The position numbers and the translations under genes are program-made. The notes beneath the pieces are model-generated. The model saw nothing but the letters and a program-made list of their open reading frames with translations, was not told the DNA's origin and did no database searches. Below, piece after piece: positions 10,401 through 21,794 of a DNA stretch of 64,000 bases. Origin of the DNA: Nephrocerus scutellatus (taxonomy: Eukaryota; Arthropoda; Insecta; Diptera; Pipunculidae); contig OX352763.1 in the NCBI GenBank assembly GCA_947095585.1, positions 32,475,462-32,539,461 on the forward strand, written 5' to 3'. Each line of letters begins with the position of its first letter. Within the stretch, counting starts at the first letter, position 1.

Positions 10401-13004
10401 TCGATCCGTCTCCAGCTCGCACCACAAGCGTAAATTTTTTTGGAAAAGAGATAACGAGAAAAAAATCGAAAGATCAAGTTTCCAGCAAGAGTAGCAATAG
10501 CAAGAGCAGCTGCCACTGGGGCGATCTTGATCGGCATACGCTATTCGGTTAATAACCAGCGATTGATTGCACAACTTTTATACCAGTATACAACTACAGC
10601 AACAGCAGACAGTCGATCAGTGCGTCGTATCTTGCATATTATCTACTTGATGATGAAATCAGGTTCTCCTCAAGCTGTGACAGAAGATGGGAATGATGCA
10701 GATGACGATATGTCAATCGCGGTGAACCTTTTATATCATTGAGTTGCAATTTCTCTGATTTTTCGATGGCCAAAAATACATTTCCATATGTGAATCACCA
10801 TGAAGGCGGCAACGACGACGACAGATGCGATAATGACAACAAGGCGAGGCAGAGGCAGTAAGCAGTAATCCACAAGCCAGCAGCAGTGTGACCACATCGA
10901 CACAGGAATGGAAGCGCAAATATTATATGTGTCTCGCTCTAGCTCATATCTAGTAGCATTGGCTTATCCACTGTTCCAAGGTATAATTTCTTGCTCGAAT
11001 TTTGTGAATCTGTTAGGTGGACGGAACGTCCGTCCGTCCGTCCGTTCGTTCGTCAGTCCGTCGATGTGGTAGGCTGGCTAGCGATATCGAAATATGTATG
11101 TAATTTGATATTCGAAAGTGGTTCGTTTGCTTCGTCGTCGTTGTCTCGCTGCTGGCCTGAATCAATGGTTGGCTCGGCTACGTAGAATGGGTTTTTCCTC
11201 ATGGAAATCAATATGCCATAGGACTTATACTGGGATAAAATGAAAGCAAGCAATAACCTTTAAGGAACCAGCGCAAAGTTCTCGAATCGAATCGAAGTGT
11301 TTTCTCGTCTTGGCACTACTAGTAATTCCAACCAATTCTCCTTCCTTCCTTCCATCCAGTTCATTTGATGGCATCGATATCTTTTCCTTTGCGTTTCTCT
11401 TCTTTCTTTCTTTTGTATGCCCTCATTTTTGCGTTTTATAGGCATCACCATCATCAAGTACTACATCCTGTGATACAAGTTGGAACGGAAGACAAACGAA
11501 GAAGCAACCCTCATTTCGGCTTTTCGTATTACTGCACACCATGTGGTTTGCGAATTTCTTAAGATTTGCCATGCCATGCCATGTTTTTTTTTAATTCAAT
11601 GAAAGGGAAAGAATTTTTACAAAAATTAGGAGCTATGATGCATCATGGAAGCAATTGATAAAGAAAATAAAAGCGACAATGTATGAAGACAATGAAACCA
11701 CATGTTTTGACATTTCTGTTTCCATTTCGTACAGCTCTGACTAAAGTATTTTTCCTAACCAATAATCATCACATCATCAACGTTGTCGTCGTCGTCGTCG
11801 TAGCAGTCTTGCTTGACAACACCACCACTTCTCTGCCAATGTGCGGTAACAGTAGGTACACACAAGTAGTCACTAGTCACACTGATTGCTTGGCGGACGA
11901 GGGCAGCAGCAACAACACGCGAACAGCAAGCAAGCAATGGTTGGTTGGTTGGGTAATGACGGCGACGACTACGACCACGACGACAAATGACGACTTCAGT
12001 CACATTGACAAGCATTGCTGCTGCTTCAGAGCTATATCCACTACTACCACTTATGGATCTCTAATCTGCAACGAGGTCGATAACGGACGACGAGGTTGAC
12101 TTTACACAAAATGAAGGCGATGGAAGAATCATGATGCATCATTCAATTGAAACACACAAAGAGAAGCCTAACTTCTGGGAACACACCAAGCGAAGCCACT
12201 AGAACGTTAAAGTTTTTAAGTACCAAGCATATTTCACACCACATTATCGTGAAAGCGGTGCTTGCTCAAGCAACATTTTTCCAGATTTACTCGTAATCCG
12301 TGGAAAATCAGCCAGCCAAGCAAACAGAGATAGCCTAGCTGGTTAAGCGTCAGCCACATCTCCGCAGTTGGAGTAGCTTTTCGTTGTTTGTGCGCTGCTG
12401 TGGAGATAGTCATTATGAACGTCGGACGTCGGTATCTTTCCAGCGACGAGCACCAGCACAAGCACTCTACCAAAATGGGCACACACACTCGGATTCGGTT
12501 CAGACGACGACGACGACGACGGCTATGAGCCAAGCGGATGATTCTGTTGAACGGCAGAAAGAGATAGAAACAACAAGTAGGACACACATAACACAGCGCA
12601 CATTACTTCGTTCTTCCCTCCTTCGTAACGACGACATCATCAGAGTCTTCCTCGTCATCGCCATCGCCATCATGGTCGCAGTTTTCGAGAGGTTTTTGTT
12701 TCCATTTCAGTCCGTCAGGTCGGTTTGCCTTTGTGGATTTTTTTTTCGTTTCACTTTTTGCTCCTGCTGCATTCTCGTTTCACCTGGTGACCATCTGCCA
12801 GGCGTCCATCCGTCCGTCCGTCCTTATGGGACAATCACAGAATGGTGGCCATTGGCACACCACACACAACACCAACATGGCAAAGGGGGACCAATTGAAC
12901 ACGCGTCATGAATAAGCTGTGAAAATGAAGCGGACGTCCGCTGGAGCTCCATTTTGCACAAATAATAACATCAATCATTCATTGCCTGCACATTGGAAAC
13001 TAAC
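10400..13004. other. Non-coding region downstream (transcript sense) of the ZAD exon; probable first intron
   Basis: If the exon at 13151-13005 is real, this interval is its first intron. It is rich in CAG/CGA/GTC trinucleotides and has (CCGT)n runs at about 11029-11050 and 12795-12812. No second exon of the zinc-finger gene was found here. Short ORFs (for example 10527-10742, 11683-12099, 12384-12911) are repeats of simple codons without domain signatures. Confidence 0.4.
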
Positions 13005-13151
13005 CTTAATGTTTACACAAGACTGAATCTTCGCAGCTAGAGGCTCCTTATCAGCAGCGTAACTATTCAAAATCGAAATGCATTCACTATCAGGAGCCAG
13101 GCACAAACGACAGCAATTCTGTCGTGCACGCAAAATAGTTTCATCTGTCAT
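13005..13151 (-). CDS. First coding exon of a ZAD (zf-AD) C2H2 zinc-finger protein
   Basis: From ATG at 13151 the - strand encodes 49 residues containing NCCRLCLAPDSECISILNS and later LAAKIQSCVNIK. This is the first half of a zinc-finger-associated domain (C-R-L-C near the N-terminus, then a conserved K-I-x-x-C-x-x-I-K). ZADs are arthropod dimerisation domains at the N-terminus of C2H2 transcription factors. The exon ends at AAG with a GTTAGT donor at 13004, in phase 0. The second zinc-binding pair (I-C-x-x-C) must lie in a later exon, and none is visible down to position 1. The first intron is therefore longer than 13 kb, or the rest has been lost. The upstream in-frame codons at 13169-13152 contain no ATG. 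Hangover is one fly ZAD gene that could be compared, but I cannot confirm the identity. Confidence 0.65.
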
Positions 13152-14009
13152 TGCTGCGCGTTCAACCAACTATTTTTTTCTTCACAATTTGCACAGAAAA
13201 TCTAAAAAAATTTTCGCTGTTATTTTTTATTCGGAAAATTTGCGCTAAGACAATAGCGTTAGCGTATGGTCATTTTTTTAATCGCCGTCTTGATTTTACG
13301 TTATGCCTTCCGTTGCTCTTGTTGTAGAAGTATCACTTTGCACTTTTATTGTTTTTGTAACTTTGCACTACAATTTTTCTTTCACACACACACAATTCTA
13401 TTGACCAGAAAACGTTTACCACATCCCTACGGGAATCAAGACTGAACTCAACGAGAAATAAATTGGCACTGACGGCGGCGAATGGTGGTGATCAACTTTG
13501 CTAAAACTGATACAATGGAAAAGACTTGGCTTCTACATTGGAAACATTGGAATATGGGACATCTGCTGAACTGAACTATTATGTATACAACGAGCAACGA
13601 CAAAAAAATTTGTTAGTTAGAACGCATGTCATCAGACTATTACAATTACAACTGTAAAGTGGAGCATTTAAATCGCTCATATAAGGGAGTTCTTACAAAG
13701 AAAAACTTAAATCTTAGGCCGTTCTGGAAACCGAGACTTATTTAAGACTTAATGCCTTATTTGCCGCCATCTTAAATATGTCAGTAAAATCGTTCGAAAC
13801 GGCCCATTGGTCAATTTTTTATACACTTTCCCGCGCAAGCGATTCATTACATCCGTAAACTTGACATTTGTACGAAAAACAGAGACAATTACTAATGCTG
13901 GCAAACTTTCATATTAACCATTTGTTGTAATTTGGCAAACCTGAGCAAGTATTTTGTTGACATTTGACTCTAGTCTATGCACACGAAGTTCTTTTATAAT
14001 CGACCCTAA
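13152..14009. other. 5' flank of the ZAD exon; no gene seen
   Basis: AT-rich DNA with runs of T. It should hold the 5' UTR and promoter of the - strand ZAD gene. No TATA box or initiator could be assigned with confidence. Confidence 0.35.
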
Positions 14010-14276
14010 GAGCGTGGCTAAACGATTATTGGAATAAATGTCATGTCCAGCGAAACAGGTTTATAGTGAGTTGGAAGGAGAAAGCTTGATTCCACAGAGA
14101 ATACACCGAAAGTCCACTACGAAAGATGACTTTCGGTGCAATTATGAACGTTCTATAAAGAAAAACAACAACAAATTGACAACCATACACACAAACACAA
14201 AAAAAAATGTTTCGCTATTTGTAGCCACAATGTTCATTAGCATGACTTTTCTTCCCATGCTTGTGTAGCCACGCTC
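14010..14276. mobile_element. MITE family A, copy 1
   Basis: It is bounded by GAGCGTGGCTAAAC (14010) and TGTGTAGCCACGCTC (ending 14276), which are inverted repeats. The subterminal AATGTCATGTCCAGCGAAACAGG matches the 3' side of the copy at 27600-27842, so it lies in the opposite orientation. Inside is an ACCGAAAGTCCACTACGAA...GACTTTCGGTGCAA palindrome. No transposase is encoded. Confidence 0.85.
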
Positions 14277-14927
14277 CGGGATGATTGCATGAATTTCCAA
14301 GAAAAGGAGCAAAATATTTTTTTTTTGCAAAACAGAAATCCATACAATCCTGTATGTCGTAAATATTATTTTTTCCATTGTGAGATTAGAATAATAAAAC
14401 AGAATGCACGCGCCCAAATTGCGAAAGTGTAAATATGTTAAATATTCTAGTTATTCAAAATAAAAGGAATTGGGAATTCAAAAAAAAAATTAATTTAAAA
14501 ATTAATTAAAATTATATTTCAAAAAAAAATTAAAATCATTTATTTTAACTAGTTTAATGTTTGCACAGGTCATATGTCAGTATAGCAGTATAGGATGGAA
14601 CAAAACAAGCAACGTTTTAAATAAATATAAATAAAAGCAATTGACACACACATAGATTTCTTCCTTCAGAAATTGAATTTTGGAATTAGTTGGAACATGG
14701 AATTTGGATTCTGGATGATTGGAAAATTGCGGGAAATTAATAATGCGTCTTAGAGGCACACTAAACGGTCATTATTAATCTCATTATAATTAATAATTAA
14801 CGAAATCAGAAATCCCGATTCTCATAATTTCTCAAGCATCATTCATTTCTATGACTTCACGATAATCATTCATGTTATTACAGTGTTGACATTATTAATG
14901 AACGTGTAATGTACCTTTTTTCTATAG

Positions 14928-15597
14928 TGGATGTGGAAAGAATCATTGTTGTTACAAGGCCAAACTACACTACCAAACCATGGTAAGCTATTAGCTATTA
15001 TTTTTAAACTAAGAGAAAAAAATTATAAACTATATACCAAAGAATTGTAAAAGTTTATTTTGATGATTTAAAAAAGAAAAAAATCCCACTATTTTCCTTA
15101 TATTTACAACGTAGTCAATGAGTGTCGTAGTCAACAGTGTAGTCAATTAAAAAAACTGCATACATTAGGGTCACGATTTGCATCGACTCCTTTTGCGTCC
15201 TAAAAAAAATTCGGTTTGCGTTAATTCCTGGATTTGCGTTGCAACAAAAATGTGACTTAGGAATACATGTGTATGTACATATATACATACATACAAATGT
15301 ACATAATATGTTTTACCTACATCGTAAGAGGAGATAGATCGGTACTTAAATACAGTTTAAATCTTAGGGATAATTTGTGTTATTCAAAATAATCTTTACA
15401 CTATAAGTGTACATACATTTAAATAACTTTTATATGTTTCAGCGACGGATTGGTTGAGCGCAATCAAGGTATGTAACATGAATTTGCTCTGATTCTTGTT
15501 ATAATGATGATTTTAATGTTCTACGTTTTTGTTACAGAATAATGGCCTGCAAGAAGCGAAAGGCGATCTCATTTCGACAACAGGAGGACATATTTAA
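14928..15597 (+). CDS. Candidate terminal exons of an unrecognised gene
   Basis: Three blocks join with good splice signals: 14928-14982 (acceptor TCTATAG, donor GTAAGC), 15443-15468 (acceptor TTTCAG, donor GTATGT) and 15538-15597 (acceptor GTTACAG, ending TAA). With these joins one frame stays open throughout and ends in LQEAKGDLISTTGGHI; both other frames stop at once. An AATAAA follows at about 15633. The 69-bp last intron has typical fly size. The protein is not recognised, no upstream exon was found, and short exons can arise by chance, so confidence is low. Confidence 0.3.
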
Positions 15598-15991
15598 GAG
15601 ATTTGACATGTCAAATTAATTCAAATTTTAATGAAATAAAAAATTGAAAAATTACAGTCTACCAATCTACTACGAAAAGTATTCAATCATATGGGAAAAT
15701 ATGTTTCGTTTTGCGTTTTTTTGTGTTCGTACACGTGGATATAATCTCATGGTTCTTTATTACAATTAAAAATTGGACTGATTGCCCATCAATTTTCATA
15801 AAAATTACTCTTAGTTTAACTGTTGTATTTTGATAATTGCGTCGTCGGTATTTTTGTTATGTGGCATGACCTGTAGATTAGAGGGTTTGACGTTTCTAGA
15901 GGAGAACTACTTTATGCATTTTATATATAAAGTGGGAACCACAATACGTTGTCGCAGCCGTAGTCGCGGTCGTATGAGTTGAGAGACTCTT

Positions 15992-16252
15992 ATGTCGTTT
16001 TTTTTAAATCTGCACAGATTGATTTTTTGGCTGTCAAGTAGTTCATTTTTTCAAAACAATCAATCTACTGTAGATCGGATTTCCCCTCTAACAGATCTTG
16101 ATATTTGGTGAGATTTACCCCTCTTTTCATTAACTGCAACAACAACACATGCAACAAAACAATGTAAACAAAAGATTCTCGTCTTTCGTGTTTGTTTTTT
16201 CGAGAAAAAGATCGAGCGCAGATTACTAAAACAAGCAAAAAAAAATACGACA
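15992..16252 (+). mobile_element. MITE family B, copy 1
   Basis: It begins ATGTCGTTTTTTTTAAATCTG and ends near AAAAAAAATACGACA, an imperfect inverted terminal repeat. Internal landmarks are TTTTTGGCTGTCAAG, the palindrome ATCTACTGTAGAT (16063-16075), TTACCCCTCTTTTCATTAAC and AATGTAAACAAAAGATT. The same landmarks in the same order occur at 16832-17246, 21530-21794 (reverse) and 63385-63656. Confidence 0.85.
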
Positions 16253-16831
16253 CTAACTTTTGTTGCGCGGCAAAATTGACAACAGGTAAATTTGTTTATA
16301 GAACAGTTACAAATCAGTTCCTTTCCCAAAGAGCAATACGTAAATACACAATTGCCTACATTCTGTACCAGCTGTACCACAAAATCGAACAAGATTTTGC
16401 TATATTGTGTAAGTCATAGTTTTAAGGTTAAAGATCGCATTCTACATGTTTTGCAAGGTGTGTGACCAAAACATGCAAAATTTCAAATTGGGGTTTGATA
16501 TTAACTTACTTATACAAAATGTATCTTTAAATGCAATTGATTTTAACACCATCGGTCATCGTGAGATTGCACGCGAAGGTAGAAAAAGATGATGTCCGTT
16601 TTTGTTGTTTACGTTATCATTTATTTCAAAAACTTATCATCTTTTTTTGCAGAATCGGAAAAATGTATGATAAACGTTCTTTTATTATTAACCTTGCAAT
16701 ATTTAAGTTCTGACCTCTCTACAAAACCCAGTCATTTTCGGTGAGTTCAAACAAAGTTCAACGAAAACTCAACCCTGTTTCCACGATCGGTAATCCAAAT
16801 TCAACCAAACAAGATAAATGATCAAAAAACT

Positions 16832-17246
16832 GGCGCAGATTAATTTTTGGCTGTCAAGTTGTTCATTTTCTCTAAAAAAAAAAATGAATCTACAGTAGAT
16901 CGAAATTCCCATCTAACAGATCTTGATAGTTTGATAGATTTACCCCTCTTTTTACTAACCCCAACAACTGATCCATTTTGTTTGGCACGTGGCGCAATAT
17001 GTCATTCGATTTCTGTTCACAGAAAGCAATGACTTCCGTATTTTTCCTTTTTTCTTGCAAAAATAAAAATAGTTTAGTAGTATATACTTTGAAGAAACAG
17101 TTTTGTAAAATGAAAGAAGAAAACAAAAACAGTAAATTACGCTTCACACACTTGCAACCAGACAATGTAAACAAAAGATTTTCGTTTTTCATGTTCGAAT
17201 TGCCGAGAAAAAATCTGAGCTCGAGCGCAGAGAAAAAAAACGACAT
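16832..17246 (+). mobile_element. MITE family B, copy 2, with internal insertion
   Basis: The left terminus is lost (it starts at GGCGCAGATTAATTTTTGG) and the right end is AAAAAAAACGACAT at 17246. The palindrome ATCTACAGTAGAT is at 16888-16900. About 150-170 bp of unrelated AT-rich DNA lies between the TTACCCCTC landmark and CAATGTAAACAAAAG. Confidence 0.8.
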
Positions 17247-17399
17247 TACTAATTTTACTACATCACTTATACTTTATTCCCTTGTAGCTAGGCCGTTAGA
17301 ACTTATCAATCGTCAGTTTTTGTCAATTTATCAAATTGTGTAGTTTATTCGTATTGCAGAGCAGGTGATAATTACAATAGTTATAAAACTTAGATTGTA

Positions 17400-17930
17400 C
17401 TGAAAACAGGTAATGTAAATTATTTATTTATTCTTCTTAAAAGTGTACTTAAAGAGTTTGATTGTTTTGTTTTGCTGACGAATTAAACGTCAAAACGTAA
17501 AGTCACTTTATTTACGCGGCTTTCGTTTGATTTTTGATTTCGTTTTTTTATTATACTCATTTTAGACGTCAAACGAAAAGTCAAACCATTGTGATGCTTA
17601 AAACATGATGAAATATGTGTAAAAGCAGTCTTAGGGCCATATTATTCACTCGGTTAAAAAACGTGGTTTGAACGCGTTTAAACCAAAAAAAATAAACCAG
17701 AATAAACCACCCGATTTTAAACCAGAAAATTTTAAACCATCCATATTATTCACTACTTTTCTGCCATAAGCCATAAGTTTGGTTTATTTGGGTTAATTTC
17801 GCTATTGGATTATTTTCTTAACTAGTTTAACGGCCATGAAATGTCAGATTTGCTCGATTTGACAACCATTTGATATTTCAAAATCGATTTGCACACCTGT
17901 AGAAACAATAATGAAATTGAAACCATAGGC
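17400..17930. other. No gene recognised; local direct repeats
   Basis: The string CCATATTATTCACT occurs at about 17638 and 17741, flanking a stretch rich in AAACCA motifs. This looks like a degraded repeat; no coding signal was seen. Confidence 0.4.
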
Positions 17931-18052
17931 GTATTTTATTTGCCGAGGAATAAGGAATTCGAGTGTCAAAACCAGCCAAACAGCAGATTTTCTTATTCCA
18001 AAGAAGGAATAAGATAGTGCAATTGTACCTTATTCCTCGGCAAATAAAATAC
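17931..18052. mobile_element. MITE family C, copy 1 (25-bp perfect TIR)
   Basis: GTATTTTATTTGCCGAGGAA (from 17931, extending to 17955) is the exact reverse complement of the sequence at 18028-18052. The 122-bp element is essentially a hairpin with an inner CCAGCCAAACAGCAG segment, which recurs inverted in the copy at 54472-54612. Confidence 0.9.
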
Positions 18053-18329
18053 AGCTCATGAGCGAAATGAATAAAAACCTGAAAAAGCATATATATCCCT
18101 ACCGGGAGCAGAATATTGGCCATTGTTGGCTGGGAAATTCCATTATGATCGGTTGCCGTTTGCTAAAAGTTGACGCAGGCCAGCATACGGAGAACAGGGA
18201 GCAATTTGTGTTCTACGGTCAATTCACGTGAAGTGAAGAAATAGAAAAAGAAAGTAAAAAATATGTGCGTTAACGACAAGCTTAGTTGGAATGACCAAAT
18301 ATTTACCTTCGCCAAAAAATTCTGCGAAA

Positions 18330-18895
18330 TGTTAAGGTTTTCTAACCCGATGCAAGAAATATTTCACTGCCTCTGATCTGTCTATTATCTACAAGGTTTT
18401 TATTCGCCCTGATTACAATTGTCATATCTGGTCTGGTGCACCTAAGACAGCCCTGCATCAGCTATATAGAATACAAAACCGCACGATAAAACTTATCGGT
18501 GGCGGAATCAAGAGATTCGCTTGAACACCGCAGAAACGTTTCCTGCTTGTCACTATTTTATCGCTTCTTCCACCAGCGGTGCTCAAGAGAAATAGCCAGT
18601 TGCATGTCACCTCTCGATGAATGCAACCGCAATACTCGTGGCGCCCTTAATGCTCATCAGTTTACCCTCAAGCCTATCTTCGGACGTACAGTTAATTTCA
18701 GAGATTCGTTCTTTAGTCGTACAACAAGTATGTGTTGCCAAGTTCTGTCTTTCCACATCACTATGATCCACAAGCATTCAAAACACAAGCTCATAGACAT
18801 CTCCTATTTTCTCCTACTTTTCCTTATCACCCAAGCATATAGCCGAGCATTATAAGGGTGCGAACCCCTTTTCACGTTCGCAAATTATAAAAAAA
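18330..18895 (+). mobile_element. CR1/jockey-like ORF2 C-terminus and 3' UTR, copy 1
   Basis: The frame at 18499-18855 contains LSLFYRFFHQRCSREIASC, NRNTRGALNAHQF and FRDSFFSRTT, the C-terminal region of this retroelement class. Both this copy and 29680-30031 end in GGGTGCGAACCCCTTTT followed by GCAAATTATAAAAAAA, which marks the true 3' end. Both are 5'-truncated, as usual for target-primed insertion. Confidence 0.8.
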
Positions 18896-18944
18896 TTCGA
18901 GATTGTTCTAATTCGAAAAAGAGGACGGTAAAAGAGTGTAAAGC

Positions 18945-19580
18945 GAATTTGAAGTAGTGCAATCCTTCAACTATCTCGGGTCAACTGTAGCAGCCGATAA
19001 CAGCATAGAACCAGAAATACGCGCATGGTTACTTAAAGCCAACAAAGCCTACTATAGTCTGTCAAGACTTTTCAAATCCAGGAACTTAACCATAACATCC
19101 AAGCTGCTGGTATATAAGACAATGGTCATACCAGTACTTACATATGGATCCGAGACTTGGGTGCTTAGCAAAAAGCATTCTGACCTCTTAGCCGCGTTCG
19201 AGAGAAAAATCTTACGGAGAATTGTTGGCCCCGTATGTGAGGAAGGACGATTCCGGAGACTCTATAATGATGAGATCTACGAGCGTTACCGCGATGTCGA
19301 CATCGTGATAAAATTTAGCTCGGTAGGCTCCGGTGGGCAGGACACCTAGCTCGCCTGAGCGAAGATGATCCTGCTCGGAAAGTCCTTTGCGGTATGATTT
19401 ATGGAACACGACAGCGAGGCCGGCCAAGCCTACGCTGGAAGGATGGCGTAGAACAGGACGCCCAGAGTTTAGGGATGCCAAACTGAATGACGTTGGCTCG
19501 AAATCGGGACCGGTGGAGCGACTTTTTGCGGGAGGCCAGGACTGGACCACGGTTGTAGAGCCAAATATGATGATGAGGAT
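18945..19580 (+). mobile_element. RTE-like ORF2 C-terminal fragment
   Basis: The frame 18957-19349 gives FNYLGSTVAADNSIEPEIR, LTYGSETWVLSKKH and AFERKILRRIVGP. A second frame then gives RQRGRPSLRWKDG and a WSDFLREA-like tail. The YLGS and ETW motifs are typical after the RT domain. The last 100 bp recur at 28020-28115. Confidence 0.8.
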
Positions 19581-20890
19581 GAAAAGAGTGTGGTATATGT
19601 GTTTAATGCAAAAGCAGGTCCAGTTAGTTTTTGCTGTCAGACAAGATGGATTTTGAATACAGAGGTACTCTGTCTCTGATCATTTCTTTCAGACGAGGTG
19701 AAAGACCTTATTAATTGGGACAGACATAGATTACTTCGAGGGAATAAATCGCGAACAATACGATCAAAGCCGAACTTAAAATTGCAGCTCGAGTCATTTT
19801 TTGATTCTCTTTGTGTTCCCATAAATAATCAATCGAACAGCAGAAAATATCATCATTCTGCAAAATGACCTCTTGATATGCCTTGATCTTAATTGCATGC
19901 GCCCCCTACTCGGCGGCTTATTACTACTTCTGTTATCATTCCTTGCAATTCAGCTACAAAGTTTTTTTTAGTACATGTACTGAATATGACTGGCAATAAA
20001 TCAATCGTTATCAGTATTGTTTTGTAGGTAAATTGATTGCCGGCCGGCCAATTTGCTATAAAAACTTTGAAGTTTTCACTGAATTGCTTATTCGCATCAG
20101 TAACAGGCGTGAAAGTGCTACGATCAACTCTAAGTCGCTTACATTACAATAAAAAAGATAAGGTATTGCTATTTTAATAAAAAATAATTTATTTGAAAAT
20201 ATTTGCTAAACAATTAAAAGGAGGTGTATTGTGTTCTGATTAACATTGCAGTGAAAGTTTGAGTGGTTTTTTTGTATTGAAATTTCACAAAAGTTCATTG
20301 CAAAATTTTGTTGAGTGTATCTACACGTAATTAATATCAATCGACTGCCTCTTGACAATAAATTCAACTGTGAGGATAAATAATTTTTTTTATTCAAGTT
20401 TTTTGTAATCAATTTACATATTTAATTCGAATTGAATTGAATTTGCACTTCAATTTTGTGTAATGCTTTAAGCTTTGTTTTTGTTTGAAGAATAAATTAA
20501 ATTGAATCTTGAATAATACTTATTAAGATATATGATAACCGTGAAACGCCAAAATGTCTAAAAAGTTTATTATTTCGTCCTCTTTTACCTCTGCGCCTAC
20601 ACTGTGACTTTTTTTTTAAAGGGTTCAAATCCCGCAGTACCATTCCTAACTATAATATAAAATACATTTTGAAAAATTTGAAAGTAAAAAGTACGAGTAA
20701 CATCTGATCTGCCAGCAAGAAATTTGTTAAAAATACTTTGAGAGCTGTATGGTGAAAATAATTATTAAAATTTTATGATTTTGGGATTATAATTCTAATT
20801 CTTGTATTTCTTAATTCTGGCATTTATTTGATAAATATTTGTAACACCAAACACCCATAAAAATTCCATTATTTTGACTGTCGGTTCTAT
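19580..20890. other. No gene recognised; AT-rich intergenic DNA
   Basis: No domain-bearing ORF. A tRNA T-arm-like string GGGTTCAAATCCCGC at about 20620 has no matching A box or acceptor stem and is not called a tRNA. Confidence 0.55.
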
Positions 20891-21027
20891 CCAGGGGTCG
20901 AATTACGAAATCCATACGTTAACGAGTGATCGAATTGGGATGATCACTACTTGTCACTCGTTCACGACGTAAGCGATCATGCCAAATCAACATTATTCAG
21001 TCACGTTTGTGGTAATTCGACCCCTGG
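20891..21027. mobile_element. Short palindromic MITE with 16-bp perfect TIR
   Basis: CCAGGGGTCGAATTAC at 20891-20906 is exactly inverted as GTAATTCGACCCCTGG at 21012-21027. The element is 137 bp and non-coding. No second copy was seen in this window and the target duplication could not be determined. Confidence 0.8.
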
Positions 21028-21244
21028 TTTCATTAACGGTGACGACTCTATGCAAAAACTCCTGCGAATTTCGCTTAAAAAGGTCTAAACACTGCTTCGA
21101 CATTGACAGTCGTATTCGCTTGTTGTAAACTGTGAGCAATCGTGGAACCCATCGGGCCGACACTTTTATAATACTTATCATTTAAAATATTAATTGCCGT
21201 TCCTACGACAGTTTAGTTCGGCGATCGAGAATAATGCCGTGGAC

Positions 21245-21460
21245 TTTTTTTTAACGATTTCCTTGGGCGGGTGGCCTGGTCGCTTATCATCAAAAACGGA
21301 TGTGCGACTATGTTTAAATTCGTTGAACCAATATCTCACGGTTGTAATAGATGGTCAAGGGTCCCCATAGACAGCATTCAACTTCGCTTTTATTCCTTCG
21401 CATATTTTTCCATCCAAAAATAAAAAGCGAATTACGGATCGATATTGCTCTTTTTCCATT
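21245..21460 (-). mobile_element. Mariner transposase N-terminal fragment
   Basis: The - strand reads MEKEQYRSVIRFLFLDGK, AKLNAVYGDP and VRYWFNEFKHSRTSVFDDK (with one frame change), the helix-turn-helix DNA-binding part of a mariner transposase. The catalytic domain is absent. It differs from the mariner at 24116-25350. Confidence 0.7.
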
Positions 21461-21529
21461 CATTTGAGAAACAGGAGTGATACAACTGGTTGCCGAATAT
21501 AAACTACCCTGTAAACTAGTCAGAAATTT

Positions 21530-21794
21530 ATGTCGTTTTTTTCGTTTTAGAATTCTGCGCTCGAGCTCAGATTTTTTCTCGAAAAAACGAACACGAAAGC
21601 CTAGAATTTTTTGTTCACATTGTTTTGTTGCATGAGTTGTTGTTGTAGTTAATGAAAAGATGGGTAAATCTTCCAAAATATCAATATCTGTTAAAGGGGA
21701 AATCCGATCTACTGTAGATTGTTTTTTTTTTAGAAAAACCGAACAACTTGACAGCAAAAACTCAATCTGCGCCAGATTTAAAAAAAACAAGACA
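21530..21794 (-). mobile_element. MITE family B, copy 3 (reverse)
   Basis: The ends are ATGTCGTTTTTTTCG (21530) and AAAACAAGACAT (21794). The palindrome ATCTACTGTAGAT lies at 21707-21719, with the family landmarks in reverse order. It sits directly beside the mariner fragment at 21245-21460. Confidence 0.85.

Noticed and set aside
10731..10919. 62-residue - strand ORF with a hydrophobic leader
   Set aside because: Made of GTC/CAG-type simple codons in a trinucleotide-rich region; no splice or family support.
20615..20640. tRNA-like T-arm GGGTTCAAATCCC
   Set aside because: No A box, anticodon arm or pairing acceptor strand within 90 bp upstream.
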